The notes under the pieces were generated by a model that saw only the letters and a program-made list of their open reading frames with translations, was not told where the DNA came from and made no database searches. From contig NZ_CVRP01000001.1 in NCBI RefSeq assembly GCF_001261735.1, forward strand, positions 248,001 to 312,000: DNA of 64,000 nucleotides. The letters run 5' to 3'. A program made the position numbers and the translations under genes. This document shows positions 51,541-61,529 of this stretch, in pieces. Source of the DNA: Dysgonomonas sp. BGC7. GTDB taxonomy: Bacteria > Bacteroidota > Bacteroidia > Bacteroidales > Dysgonomonadaceae. How positions within the stretch are numbered: position 1 is the stretch's first letter; every line of letters starts with the position of its first letter.

Positions 51541-53586
51541 TTACCATATGTCTGCACGTTTTTCTTTCGGAATATATAAAGAGTCTCCTTCTGTAATATT
51601 GAAGGCATCGTACCAAGCATTGATATGTGGCAAAGTCCCGTTTACTCTCCATTTACCCAAAGAGTGAGGATCAATTTTTGTAAGGCGAAGAATTTCCGCA
51701 TCGCGAATATTACCCGCCCATAAACTAGCATAGGAAAGGAAAAAGCGTTGAGCTGGAGTAAAGCCGTCTATTGGGGTGCTATTTTTAGCTTCTTCTGTTT
51801 TTGTAAAGGCATTGTATGATATTTGCAAGCCTCCGAAATCACCAATGTTTTCGCCTAGGGTAAACTCCCCGTTTGCAAACACTCCCGGCAGTACTTCTAT
51901 TTTGTTGAAGTGATTTACTAGTACCTGCGCCCGTTCAGTAAACTTCTTAGAGTCTTCTGGTGTCCACCAATTAGCTAAATTCCCATTTTTATCGTATTGA
52001 CAACCTTGGTCATCGAATCCGTGAGACATTTCATGTCCTATCACGACACCAATTGCGCCATAATTTACAGCGTCATCTTCGTTCAGATAGAAGAAAGGAG
52101 GTTGCAGGATTCCTGCGGGGAAGCATATCTCGTTAGTTGTAGGGTTGTAGTAAGCATTTACCATTTGAGGAGGCATATGCCATTCTTCAGTGTCTACCGG
52201 CTTATTGATTTTATTCAACATCTCAATATAATTGAATTCATTAACCCTGACGATATTTGCCCAATAGCTATCATCTCTCTTTATTTCGAGGCTAGAGTAG
52301 TCTTTCCATTTGTCTGGGTAGCCGATCTTAACATGGAATGCTCTTAGCTTTTCCTGAGCTTTCTCTTTTGTTACATCGCTCATCCATGTCAAATTATTAA
52401 TACGCTCTCCTAATGTTTCTTGCAGGTTCGAAACCAGCTTAAGCATACGTGTCTTAGCTTCAGCAGGGAAATACTTAGCCACATACATTTGCCCTACAGC
52501 CTCGCTTAATGAACCATCTACTGTATTTACAGCACGTTTCCATCTTGGTTGCAATACCTTTTTTCCACTAAGCTGTTTGCCATAGAAATCGAAGTTTGCA
52601 TTAACAAAATTATCGCTTAATTCTGTAGCGGCTGTATTTATTACACACCAAGAAAGATATGCTTTTGTATCTTCTATATGAGAAGAGTGTATTAATTTAA
52701 TTGCAGCAACAATTGGCTCTATCTGTGATACATTGAGCTCATCAAATCCTTTTGCTCCTACTGCCCCGAAAAACTCATTCCATTCAAAATCAGTTACTTT
52801 CTTGTTCAGATCTTCTACCTTCATTTTATGATAGTTGAGCTCAGGTTTCCTCGTATCTTCTTTTTTGAAGTGGGCTTTTGCTAATTCGGTTTCAATCCTC
52901 ATAACTGCATCGGCTGCTTTTTGAGCATTGTCGACAGAGTATCCGCTATTTTCAAATTGAGTTTTAATCAACTGAAGGTAACCCTTGCGAATAGCTACTG
53001 AAGTAGAATCTGTGGCAACATAATAATCACGTTCTCCGAGTCCCAGCCCATCCTGATAAAGATGAACTATATTCATTGAGCTGTTTTTGTCATCAGGGCC
53101 TACATATACGGCAAAAAATGGATTGCTGGCATATTTGCGTATTTCTCCTGTTAGCTTTACAATGTCCAGAACTGTAGATGCTCCGTTTATTTTATCCAGT
53201 TGTGGTTGTATCGGACTAGCTCCTTCTTTGTTTAGTTTTACACTATCCATTCCCAGAGCAAACAAGTCTCCTATTTTTTGTTCCGACGATCCTTGCTTAT
53301 GCTGGGCTTTTCCTAATTCTTCGATAAGTCCTTTAACCTGCTCTTGATTCTTTTCAGCCAACTGATCGAATGAGCCGTAACGGGAATACTCGTCTTTTAT
53401 AGGATTGGCTTTTGCCCATCCTCCCGTGGCATATTGATAAAAATCATTGCCCGGAACTGCTGTTGTATCCAGATTGGAAATGCTAAATTTAACTTCTTCC
53501 ATCGAATTTTGATTATTTGTCTTGTCCTTGCAACTGAATGATGCAAAGGCGAGAACTGCAAATGGTAAATAATGAATTGTTCTCAT
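51541..53586 (-). CDS. M13-family zinc metallopeptidase lipoprotein (PepO/neprilysin-like)
   Basis: 681 residues. A lipobox ends at Cys19 (FASFSC). The long helical N-terminal M13 domain begins at the family motif GNDFYQYATGGWAK (about 47-60). The catalytic domain contains the zinc-binding HEMSH (about 518-522, in VIGHEMSHGFDDQG), the third ligand in ENIGDFGG (about 577), and NAYYNPTTNEICFPAGILQP before them. The C-terminus ends with YIPKEKRADIW, close to the standard CxxW end. It should degrade peptides of up to about 30-40 residues at the cell surface or in the periplasm. Confidence 0.95.
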   Translation of the reverse strand: MRTIHYLPFAVLAFASFSCKDKTNNQNSMEEVKFSISNLDTTAVPGNDFYQYATGGWAKANPIKDEYSRYGSFDQLAEKNQEQVKGLIEELGKAQHKQGSSEQKIGDLFALGMDSVKLNKEGASPIQPQLDKINGASTVLDIVKLTGEIRKYASNPFFAVYVGPDDKNSSMNIVHLYQDGLGLGERDYYVATDSTSVAIRKGYLQLIKTQFENSGYSVDNAQKAADAVMRIETELAKAHFKKEDTRKPELNYHKMKVEDLNKKVTDFEWNEFFGAVGAKGFDELNVSQIEPIVAAIKLIHSSHIEDTKAYLSWCVINTAATELSDNFVNANFDFYGKQLSGKKVLQPRWKRAVNTVDGSLSEAVGQMYVAKYFPAEAKTRMLKLVSNLQETLGERINNLTWMSDVTKEKAQEKLRAFHVKIGYPDKWKDYSSLEIKRDDSYWANIVRVNEFNYIEMLNKINKPVDTEEWHMPPQMVNAYYNPTTNEICFPAGILQPPFFYLNEDDAVNYGAIGVVIGHEMSHGFDDQGCQYDKNGNLANWWTPEDSKKFTERAQVLVNHFNKIEVLPGVFANGEFTLGENIGDFGGLQISYNAFTKTEEAKNSTPIDGFTPAQRFFLSYASLWAGNIRDAEILRLTKIDPHSLGKWRVNGTLPHINAWYDAFNITEGDSLYIPKEKRADIW

Positions 53587-53756
53587 ATAATATAATTAAA
53601 ATATATATTCTCTAATTGTTTGAACTAGTATCTGTTTCCCTTTTTTAAGCAACCTCTTGTCGTTTTCGTAAAATGAAATTTTAACTAAAAACTGACAAAG
53701 TTGTACTCTTTTTACTTACTTTTTTATTTGCCATTTTTTCTTTCTATTATCGGTTT

Positions 53757-53778
53757 GTTTATCTGTATATAGATAAAC
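53757..53778. repeat. 8-bp inverted repeat between the M13 and ABC-F genes
   Basis: GTTTATCT (53757-53764) and AGATAAAC (53771-53778) around a 6-base loop, in the 257-base gap. No T tract follows on either strand, so it does not look like a terminator; it may be an operator or an RNA hairpin. Nothing else is recognised in this gap. Confidence 0.35.
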
Positions 53779-53843
53779 TTAAATGATTCTGGCGGTAAAA
53801 TAAAAACTTCGTATTCAACTAAAATCTGATATTTTAAACTCGT

Positions 53844-55793
53844 TTATTGATTGCCGGATAGCTGCTCTAATTCAACAGTTAACGTCTCCCAACGGTTCAT
53901 ATCTTCTTGTAATTCTTTTGTAAGTAAGCCATGTTTTTCGAATAAAGAAGAATCAGAGGCACCCTCGGGTGTTGTCAGTTTCTCTTCTATATTGCCTATT
54001 TCTATTTCTTTATTTTCTATGCTGAGCTCTATTTCCTCTATCTGTTTTTCCACTCGCTTTATTTGTCTGGCAAGTTCCTTTCGTTCTTCGTATGATAGAT
54101 TGTTTACAGGCTTTGTGGTTTCTACTTTTTCGGAGGTAGCGGAATTTGGTGAAGTATTGTTGTTTACCTCCAATTCTTTTAGGCTATCCATCTTCTTTTT
54201 TTCAAGAAACTCATAAATTCCTCCAAGATGCTCAACTACATGCTGGTTGCCAAATTCATATACTTTGTCTACCAATCCGTTCAGAAAATCACGGTCGTGC
54301 GATACTACTATCACCGTGCCGTCAAACTCTTTCAAAGCCTCTTTCAATACGTCTTTCGATTTCATGTCGAGATGGTTGGTAGGCTCATCCAATATTAAAA
54401 GATTAACAGGTTCTAATAGCAGACGTATCATTGCCAAACGACTGCGTTCACCCCCTGAAAGCACTTTTACCTTTTTGTCGGAAGCATCGCCCCCAAACAT
54501 GAAAGCTCCAAGAATATCTCTTATCTTGGTGCGTATGTCGCCTACAGCAACATAATCTATGGTTTCGAATACAGTTCTGTTCTCATCCAGCAACTGAGCT
54601 TGGTTTTGTGCGAAATAACCTATTTTTACGTTATGCCCCAGTTCTAGTTTTCCCTTAAAGTCTATTTCTCCCATAATACATTTTACAAGAGTCGACTTTC
54701 CTTCTCCGTTTTTACCGACAAAGGCGACTTTATCTCCTCTGTGTATGGTGAGTGTTACATTTTTGAAAATGAGATGATCTCCATAGCTTTTCTCTACATT
54801 TTCGGCAACGACGGGATAAGAGCCGGAACGAGGCGCAGGAGGAAATTTAAGATTGAGCATTGCATTGTCTTCATCATCAACTTCGAGACGCTCGATTTTG
54901 TCAAGTTGTTTGATACGAGATTGTACCTGAACGGCTTTTGTCGCTTTGTAACGAAAGCGTTCGATGAATTCTTCCGTTTTCTGTATTTGTTTTTGTTGAT
55001 TCTCAAAAGCTCTTATCTGTTGCTCACGATGTTCTTTTCTCAGTTCCACATATTTGCTGTATGGTACTTTATAGTCATAGATGCGTCCGAGCGAGATTTC
55101 GACAGTTCGTTGGGTAACAGCATCTAGAAAAGCCCGGTCGTGCGATACTAGCACAACAGCATTGGCTCGTGTGGAAAGAAAATTTTCGAGCCATTGAATA
55201 GATTCTATATCGAGGTGATTGGTAGGTTCGTCGAGGAGCAGAACATCGGGGCGTTGAAGTAGCAGTTTGGCTAATTCGATACGCATGCGCCATCCACCGC
55301 TAAACTCGCTTGTAGGGCGTTCGAAATCGCTTCTTTTGAATCCTAAACCAATTAGAGTTTTCTCTATTTCTGCCTGAAAGTTATTACCTCCCGACATAAG
55401 AAACTGTTCGTTCAGATAGGAAGACCGTTCGATAAGATTGTGATATGCTTCCGACTCATAGTCTGTTCTTTCGGCAAGTTGCTGATTTACATTGTCTAAC
55501 TCAGCTTCTATCTTGTGGATATGTTCAAATGCGAGCGATGCTTCTTGAAACACGGTGTTACCTTCTTTCAGCGTCATGTGCTGAGGCAGATATCCTATCG
55601 TAGTATCTTTGGGAGCAGAAACGTTGCCTTTTGTGGGAGGCTGCATACCTGCAAATATTTTGAGCATAGTAGATTTACCTGCTCCATTTTTCCCGACAAG
55701 GGCTATTCTCTCTTTTTTATTTACAACAAACGATATATCATCGAACAGGGTAAATCCGCCAAACTCTACGGTCAATCCTTCTACTGAAATCAC
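53844..55793 (-). CDS. ABC-F family ATPase (Uup/YdiF-like)
   Basis: A 649-residue twin nucleotide-binding protein without membrane domains. NBD1 has GKNGAGKST, FSGGWRMRIELAKLLL and LLLDEPTNHLD. A charged interdomain linker follows (about 240-310, LRKEHREQQIRAFENQQKQI). NBD2 has GKNGEGKST, LSGGERSRLAM and LLILDEPTNHLD. A C-terminal coiled coil (about 575-645, IKRVEKQIEEIELSIENKEI) resembles that of Uup-type members. ABC-F proteins act on ribosomes in translation or antibiotic protection; Uup types also affect transposon excision and ribosome assembly. The start is GTG at 55793; the upstream frame closes within 15 bases and holds no ATG. Confidence 0.93.
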   Translation of the reverse strand: MISVEGLTVEFGGFTLFDDISFVVNKKERIALVGKNGAGKSTMLKIFAGMQPPTKGNVSAPKDTTIGYLPQHMTLKEGNTVFQEASLAFEHIHKIEAELDNVNQQLAERTDYESEAYHNLIERSSYLNEQFLMSGGNNFQAEIEKTLIGLGFKRSDFERPTSEFSGGWRMRIELAKLLLQRPDVLLLDEPTNHLDIESIQWLENFLSTRANAVVLVSHDRAFLDAVTQRTVEISLGRIYDYKVPYSKYVELRKEHREQQIRAFENQQKQIQKTEEFIERFRYKATKAVQVQSRIKQLDKIERLEVDDEDNAMLNLKFPPAPRSGSYPVVAENVEKSYGDHLIFKNVTLTIHRGDKVAFVGKNGEGKSTLVKCIMGEIDFKGKLELGHNVKIGYFAQNQAQLLDENRTVFETIDYVAVGDIRTKIRDILGAFMFGGDASDKKVKVLSGGERSRLAMIRLLLEPVNLLILDEPTNHLDMKSKDVLKEALKEFDGTVIVVSHDRDFLNGLVDKVYEFGNQHVVEHLGGIYEFLEKKKMDSLKELEVNNNTSPNSATSEKVETTKPVNNLSYEERKELARQIKRVEKQIEEIELSIENKEIEIGNIEEKLTTPEGASDSSLFEKHGLLTKELQEDMNRWETLTVELEQLSGNQ

Positions 55794-55817
55794 AACTAAT
55801 TCATTTTAAAATCTATG

Positions 55818-55825
55818 CAAAAGTA
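55818..55825 (-). promoter_or_regulatory. Candidate -7 box (TACTTTTG) of the ABC-F gene
   Basis: The minus strand has an exact TAnnTTTG match 25 bases before the GTG start. Lying in the 62-base gap downstream of the TPR gene, it gives the ABC-F gene its own promoter. Confidence 0.5.
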
Positions 55826-55855
55826 GCTATTTTAAGATGAAATGTAGTTACTGTT

Positions 55856-58800
55856 TCAGCTTTTTCTGGCCTTGCGCCTTTCTTCGGCTTGCTTTTCTTT
55901 TTCTTTGCGCTCTTGCTCTCTGGTCTTTTCCTTTTCTTCCCGTTCTTTTTCTCGTTGGCGTAATCGTTCTTTTTGTTCTTGTTCTTTAGTCTTGCGTTCT
56001 TCTTCTCTGGCTTTTTCTTTAGTTTTACGTTCTTGTTCTAATTGGCGGAGGCGTTCTTCGTTAGCTCTTTGTCGTTCTTTGCGCTCATCTTCCTTCTGTT
56101 TACGCTCGTCCTCCTTAGCTTTTATAGCAGCTTTTTCCGCTTCTTTTTTCTTCTGTTCGTCAAGTTTTATTTGTTGCTTGCGTTCATTCTCTACCGATTT
56201 TATCGAATCTTGTATTGCCTTTTCAGCTTTGGCAACGGAATCGTTATATGCTTTTTCTATTTTCTTTATAGAGTCGAGCTTGCTTCTTTCTATTGCTTTC
56301 AGCTCTTTCTGTCTTTGTTTTTCTGCTGCTTTTTCTTCTTTAATGGCGGCCTTTTCTTCTTTAGTAAGGTTGTCGCTGTTGTTGAATTTCTTGAAAAGAT
56401 TCTTAATGCCATCTACCGGATTGCTTATGATATCCTCTACAGTTTCTATAGCATCGTTTACCTTACCTGCTTTTTCCAACTGGTCTTTAGTTAGCAGATC
56501 ATCTGCGTTTATTTGTTTATCGTTGTCTGTTTTTACAGGTTTTTCATCAACTTCTTTTTGCTTGTTGTTGTCTGCTGATACCGGAGCATCTTTTTCTTTA
56601 ATTTGCGTTCTATCTTTTTCTTTAATGTCAGGTGCAATTGTTGATTGCTCTTTAGGCGTGTCAACTATAGTTTCCTCTACAGTCTCTACCTCTACATTCT
56701 CATTATTCCAATGTCTGACGATGGAAGGCAGGTCATCTTTATGATGCTCGGCGAAGAATATTTTATATTGTTCCATCCCTAAGCGAGGTAACATCTTAGT
56801 GTAATTCTCGACAGATATAGGGACAGCAATTATTGTAGTATCTATCTTAGTCATCAATCCGCCCGAAGCAAATGCTTTATATAGATATGATCTGATATTG
56901 GAAAACGACTTGAATCCTTTTATTTGTAAAATATCGTATGGAGGTTCTGTGTCGAAGTTAAGGTCGAAGGTCTGAATTACATAATTTGAAAAGTTGTAAT
57001 CAGCTACTTCGTAGAGTAATTCGTTTCGGTCTATTGTGTTCGATTTGAACATTAGCATCAACAGATACTCTGTGTCGATACTGTCTGAGAAAGCCAATGT
57101 CTTTCCTTCTTCATCTGCTGTAGCATTATCAGAGAGATACGCCTTGCTCCAGTCGAATTCTGTGATAGGAGATCCGTCAGATAGTATAATCTTGCCGTCT
57201 TTTATTCTGTCTAGGATTTCGTTGGCCAGAGGTGTTACATCCGATTTCGGATATTTTGCTATTAACTCTTTCAGATTATCGCTCAGACCTTTAATATCTT
57301 TCGTCTGTGCATAAGATAGCGCGTTGAGAAGTGCAAACTTAGGCATCAGGTCTGTGAACGGATATTTAGTATTTATTGTTTGATAGTTTTCTCTCACAAC
57401 CTTTGTGTCTGCATTCTGGTAAGCATTGTAAGCCGCATTGTAGAGTGAATCTTGCAAGATAGGCATATGTCTGAAGTTCCATTCATAATCAGGATCTGAC
57501 AATGGTGTTGCATAATGGCTTTCCGGAAATTCAGATAGTAACCTGTTTCTATAATCAGCCATCATGTCCCTGTTTCCCATCTGCATATATATAAGGAATA
57601 GCTGATAATATATTTCTTCGAGATTAGGCGTTTGAGGAAATCGTCTTATATCTGTACTAAAGGCATCTATGGCCAGATACATATCTTCGAGTTTGTTTTT
57701 GTAGATTTTCCCCATATTGAACAGGGCATTTTCTATCAATACATTTGATTGAGTTACAGCTTCGGGGGTAAGAGGTAGCTGCTGCAAGTAATAATCGACA
57801 GAATATATATCTTCTACAATTGGCGAATCAGATGTTGTCGGAGAAAGATCGTCCTTAATGACAATATCTGTTTGTTTTTCTGCAATAGAGTCTGTTTCAT
57901 TCTCTACGTCCGATAGGGAAGAAGAAAAGCTTGTTTTGCTACCTCTTCGCCAATCATCTTCTAATTTTCGTTTTCCCCATTGTCTTTGGAATGCTATTTT
58001 ACCTTGACTGACAGCTTGCTCGTTATAGAAATAAAAAGAAGTTGGGGTACTTTGCTGTTGTCCCGAGGTATTTTGCGGTAGTGTCTGGGCTGGTTTTTGC
58101 GGATTGTTTTGTTCAAAAAGAGATGCTTTTTCCAAATCGCCCCACGATCCTATTCTGTTTTCCCTTTCTGCGCTTTGTTTCTCTCTTTCTGCTTGTTTCT
58201 GTTTCTCTTCCTCTTCTTTTTTTAGTTGCTCTATCTTTTGGTTAATTATGGTAAGTCGCTCTCCTTCTGGCAAACTAGCCAGATGTTGCAAGCTATCTTG
58301 TTCGTATACTGTTTTCACATGCACCACTAGCTCGTCCAGAACATCGGAACGAAGGGCTACTCGAGGATAATCGGGATGAGACTTCTTTAATACAGAAAGA
58401 GGATCCTGATAGCAAGGTTGAGCTTTTACAAACTCACGTTGATTGAAGTAAATGTCGCCAAGTACTACTTGTGCAATAGTTTTGTCGTATCCGTTGCGTG
58501 TGCTTTCCTGTATGGCCTTTCTGTAGTTCTCTATAGCTCGGGTAGTATCGGAATTGTTGATGTATATATTTCCTATACTGTAATATATCTGATCTAGATA
58601 ATCTTTGTTTTTAGAGCTTTTGGCCATTTTGTTCAATGACGAAACAATGCCATCTTTTCCTTTCGATGTGTCTAACTGAGATTGCTGCAATTTGGCATTG
58701 AAAGTAAATTTGTAAGGGGTATTCATGCCTTGTACAGAGCTGAAAGCATTGTTGGCTTTTTCTTTATCTCCGATTTCTGCATACAGTTGCCCAAGCAGAT

Positions 58801-59563
58801 ATTTCATCCTTAGCTTCTGATACTTGTCCTTCTCCTTCTTTATGGCATATTCCAAAAATGGGACAGATCCGGCTAGCTCATTTGTGCGAATAAGAAAATT
58901 TGCTTTAACTGCCGAATAAAGAGCTTTTTGTTTTTCGGGAGCACCTCCGGCCAATTCCATTTTGTGCAAAATGTTTCCGGCTTCGTATATCCATCCCATT
59001 TCTGTGTAAGCACGGGCTATCCACAGATTACATTCAGCAACAATATCGGGGTTGGAGCTGTATATTTTGGTTATATACATAAAAGTAGTGATTGCCCGTA
59101 GATAGTTTCCATCATGAAACTCGGCTCTTGCTAGTAACAGCCAGACCTTATCCATGAAGGGAGTGTATTCTTTTTGTTGCAGCCAAGCCTGATATTCTGC
59201 ATCGTTGCGGCGATTGGGATCTCGCTTAGGCTTGGTTTTTATCGAATGTAGTTTTATCGCTTTCGTCGTTTTATCTATTGTTGTTGTAAAACTACCTCCG
59301 CCAGATTGGATGTCGGTTGTGTCCGAGTTGTCAGGAAATATGTAAAGCATTTCCGACAAATTCTCATCACTATTTTGTTGTTTTGCTTTTAGGGCTTCCT
59401 TATATGCCTCTTCGGCATTGAAATGTATATTGTAGCGGGTATTTACGGAGTGATATAAACGTGTCAAACTTGTGTTCTTTTGGTTAGAACACGATAATGA
59501 GAAAATAACTAAGAATACACCAATACAAGAGAGAAGTGTATTTATTATTTTATTTTGTGACAC
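55856..59563 (-). CDS. PorW/SprE-like tetratricopeptide lipoprotein with charged C-terminal coiled coil
   Basis: 1235 residues beginning at GTG. A lipobox ends at Cys25 (FSLSC). The opening SLTRLYHSVNTRYNIHFNAE is the signature start of the SprE/PorW group, followed by TPR-like helices (RAEFHDGNYLRAITTFMYIT, QIYYSIGNIYINNSDTTRAI) to about 460, an LQ/K-rich linker and more TPRs (about 615-800). After about 1050 comes a 180-residue Lys/Glu/Arg-rich coiled coil. PorW/SprE supports type IX secretion and gliding in other Bacteroidota. No other type IX genes are visible here, so a general envelope role is also possible. Confidence 0.82.
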   Translation of the reverse strand: MSQNKIINTLLSCIGVFLVIFSLSCSNQKNTSLTRLYHSVNTRYNIHFNAEEAYKEALKAKQQNSDENLSEMLYIFPDNSDTTDIQSGGGSFTTTIDKTTKAIKLHSIKTKPKRDPNRRNDAEYQAWLQQKEYTPFMDKVWLLLARAEFHDGNYLRAITTFMYITKIYSSNPDIVAECNLWIARAYTEMGWIYEAGNILHKMELAGGAPEKQKALYSAVKANFLIRTNELAGSVPFLEYAIKKEKDKYQKLRMKYLLGQLYAEIGDKEKANNAFSSVQGMNTPYKFTFNAKLQQSQLDTSKGKDGIVSSLNKMAKSSKNKDYLDQIYYSIGNIYINNSDTTRAIENYRKAIQESTRNGYDKTIAQVVLGDIYFNQREFVKAQPCYQDPLSVLKKSHPDYPRVALRSDVLDELVVHVKTVYEQDSLQHLASLPEGERLTIINQKIEQLKKEEEEKQKQAEREKQSAERENRIGSWGDLEKASLFEQNNPQKPAQTLPQNTSGQQQSTPTSFYFYNEQAVSQGKIAFQRQWGKRKLEDDWRRGSKTSFSSSLSDVENETDSIAEKQTDIVIKDDLSPTTSDSPIVEDIYSVDYYLQQLPLTPEAVTQSNVLIENALFNMGKIYKNKLEDMYLAIDAFSTDIRRFPQTPNLEEIYYQLFLIYMQMGNRDMMADYRNRLLSEFPESHYATPLSDPDYEWNFRHMPILQDSLYNAAYNAYQNADTKVVRENYQTINTKYPFTDLMPKFALLNALSYAQTKDIKGLSDNLKELIAKYPKSDVTPLANEILDRIKDGKIILSDGSPITEFDWSKAYLSDNATADEEGKTLAFSDSIDTEYLLMLMFKSNTIDRNELLYEVADYNFSNYVIQTFDLNFDTEPPYDILQIKGFKSFSNIRSYLYKAFASGGLMTKIDTTIIAVPISVENYTKMLPRLGMEQYKIFFAEHHKDDLPSIVRHWNNENVEVETVEETIVDTPKEQSTIAPDIKEKDRTQIKEKDAPVSADNNKQKEVDEKPVKTDNDKQINADDLLTKDQLEKAGKVNDAIETVEDIISNPVDGIKNLFKKFNNSDNLTKEEKAAIKEEKAAEKQRQKELKAIERSKLDSIKKIEKAYNDSVAKAEKAIQDSIKSVENERKQQIKLDEQKKKEAEKAAIKAKEDERKQKEDERKERQRANEERLRQLEQERKTKEKAREEERKTKEQEQKERLRQREKEREEKEKTREQERKEKEKQAEERRKARKS

Positions 59564-59603
59564 GTAGAGATCGCTACCTAATTTCGTTATTATTAATAAA
59601 ACA

Positions 59604-59644
59604 CAAAAATAAGCATTTTATTGTTTCTTCACCTATCAAAGCTA
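59604..59644 (-). promoter_or_regulatory. Two candidate -7 boxes for the PorW/SprE-like gene
   Basis: The minus strand carries TATTTTTG (complement of 59604-59611) and TAGCTTTG (complement of 59637-59644), both exact TAnnTTTG matches, 41 and 74 bases before the GTG start. One or both may be used. The rest of the 294-base gap shows only a 9-bp inverted repeat at 59703-59728. Confidence 0.4.
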
Positions 59645-59824
59645 AATACTCCTTGTCTTGATATAGCTGAGAATGGAACTTTGCTCTGATTTTTCAGTGT
59701 TTTACATTACATATATTTTTGTAATGTAGGTTTAATGGATATGTTTGCATATCTAATGTGGATGTTTTGTGAAAAAATGTTCTTTATTTAATAATTTATA
59801 ATAGCGCGGGTTTTAGATTTTCAT

Positions 59825-59832
59825 TACATTTG
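59825..59832 (+). promoter_or_regulatory. Candidate -7 box (TACATTTG) for the acyl-CoA ligase operon
   Basis: An exact TAnnTTTG match 25 bases before the ATG at 59858. Confidence 0.5.
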
Positions 59833-59857
59833 CAGGTATCACTTTTAGAATGAATCT

Positions 59858-61513
59858 ATGGAAAATAATAAATTTTTGACGCTCATCAGAGATGGAATAT
59901 GTGACAACTGGGAGCGTCCTGCTCTGACCGATTATAACGGGGAAACCTATTTATATAAAGATTTTGCTAAGAAAATAGCTCAACTTCATATTTTATTCGA
60001 TGATATGGAAGTACAGAAAGGCGATAAAATAGCTATTTGCGGACGAAATTCGGCGAATTGGGCTGTCGGTTTTTTTGCATCGCTGACTTACGGAGCTGTT
60101 ATTACTACTATACTGCACGACTTTAGTGGAGAAAATATACATACTCTTGTAAATCACTCAGATGCTAGGGTTGTCCTTGCAGACGAATATGTGTGGTCGA
60201 AGATAGATCCTGTACAAATGCCAAAGGTGGAAACAATCTTGTTGCTAGACGATTTCTCGGCTCAAAAATCCAGATCGGCACAGTTGTTAAACTCATGTTC
60301 TGATTTAGAGCAAGCTTTTCTGAAAAAATATCCAAGAGGGTTTGGGCAGGCTGATATAATATATCATGACGAGTCTCCTGACGAACTTGCTGTCCTCAAT
60401 TATACATCGGGTACAACCAGTAATCCTAAAGGTGTTATGATTCCTTACCGCAGCCTGTGGTCTAATACAAGGTTTGCAATAGATAGTATAGAATTTGTAA
60501 AGGCGGGAGATGGAATAGTTTGTATGTTGCCGATGGCTCATATGTACGGGTTGGCTTTCGAAATATTATTGTCTATTGCCAAAGGGTGTCATATCCATTT
60601 CTTAACCCGTGTGCCTTCTCCACAGATCATAATGGACGCTTTTGCCCGGGTAAACCCTACGTTGGTGTTGGCTGTACCTCTTATTATAGAGAAAATAGTG
60701 CAAACGAGAGTTTTCCCCGAATTTAAGAAGCAACCAGTGAAAACCCTATTGAAGATCCCATTCTTTAAGAAGCAAATATACAAGAAAGTGGCAGAGAAAC
60801 TTATTCCTGTATTCGGCAATAAGTTAGTTGAAGTTGTTATTGGTGGAGCTGCACTAAATAAGGAAGTAGGAGCTTTTCTTTCGGAAATAAAGTTCCCTTA
60901 TACTGTTGGTTATGGAATGACCGAATGCGGGCCTCTTATTTCGTATGAATATTGGGAAACTTATAAACAAGCATCTTGTGGGCGTCCTGTAGATAGGATG
61001 AATGTTCGTATAGATTCTTCAAATATGGAAACCGAAACAGGCGAAATAATAGTAAAAGGGCAGAATGTAATGCTCGGATACTATAAAAACGAAGAGGCTA
61101 CCAAGCAGGTATTGGATGGAGCAGGTTGGTTAAATACGGGAGATCTTGGTATAATAGACAGAGATGGTTTTATTTTTATTAAAGGCCGCAGTAAGACTAT
61201 GATACTAGGACCTTCGGGACAAAATATATATCCTGAAGAAATAGAGGACTTTTTCAATAATTCACCTTATGTTTCAGAATCATTGATTATAGAAGAAAAT
61301 GGAAAACTTGTGGTTCTTATATATCCCGATAAAGATTATTTAAAGAAGCATGATGTGAAAGAAGCCGATTATTCTTCTATTTTTGTAATCGAAATGAAAG
61401 CTATAAATAAGCGATTGCCAAAATATAGTCAAGTCGTTAACTTCAGGTTGCAGGACGAAGAGTTTGAAAAAACTCCGAAACGTAGTATAAAACGTTTCCT
61501 TTATCAGAAGTAA
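59858..61513 (+). CDS. AMP-forming long-chain acyl-CoA synthetase-like ligase
   Basis: A 551-residue member of the adenylate-forming superfamily. A3/P-loop is YTSGTTSNPKG (182-192), A5 is YGMTECGP, A7 is NTGDLG, A8 is KGRSKTMILGPSGQNIYPEE, and a C-terminal lysine appears near KTPKRSIKRFLY. It activates a fatty or other carboxylic acid with ATP and then CoA; the exact acid is not readable. The first gene of a three-gene plus-strand set with the small lipoprotein (16-base gap) and ettA (23-base gap). Confidence 0.93.
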   Translation: MENNKFLTLIRDGICDNWERPALTDYNGETYLYKDFAKKIAQLHILFDDMEVQKGDKIAICGRNSANWAVGFFASLTYGAVITTILHDFSGENIHTLVNHSDARVVLADEYVWSKIDPVQMPKVETILLLDDFSAQKSRSAQLLNSCSDLEQAFLKKYPRGFGQADIIYHDESPDELAVLNYTSGTTSNPKGVMIPYRSLWSNTRFAIDSIEFVKAGDGIVCMLPMAHMYGLAFEILLSIAKGCHIHFLTRVPSPQIIMDAFARVNPTLVLAVPLIIEKIVQTRVFPEFKKQPVKTLLKIPFFKKQIYKKVAEKLIPVFGNKLVEVVIGGAALNKEVGAFLSEIKFPYTVGYGMTECGPLISYEYWETYKQASCGRPVDRMNVRIDSSNMETETGEIIVKGQNVMLGYYKNEEATKQVLDGAGWLNTGDLGIIDRDGFIFIKGRSKTMILGPSGQNIYPEEIEDFFNNSPYVSESLIIEENGKLVVLIYPDKDYLKKHDVKEADYSSIFVIEMKAINKRLPKYSQVVNFRLQDEEFEKTPKRSIKRFLYQK

Positions 61514-61529
61514 AAAAAATAGCTTGATT

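Noticed and set aside
55872-56744. A 290-codon frame on the plus strand, Ser/Phe/Leu-rich
   Set aside because: It is antisense to the Lys/Glu/Arg-rich coiled coil of the PorW/SprE-like gene. Low-complexity codons such as GAA, AAA and AAG have reverse complements that rarely make stops, so the long frame is an artefact.
59703-59728. A 9-bp inverted repeat upstream of the acyl-CoA ligase
   Set aside because: It lacks a T tract and lies between divergent genes, so it is neither a terminator nor assignable to a regulator. Mentioned only in the promoter entry.
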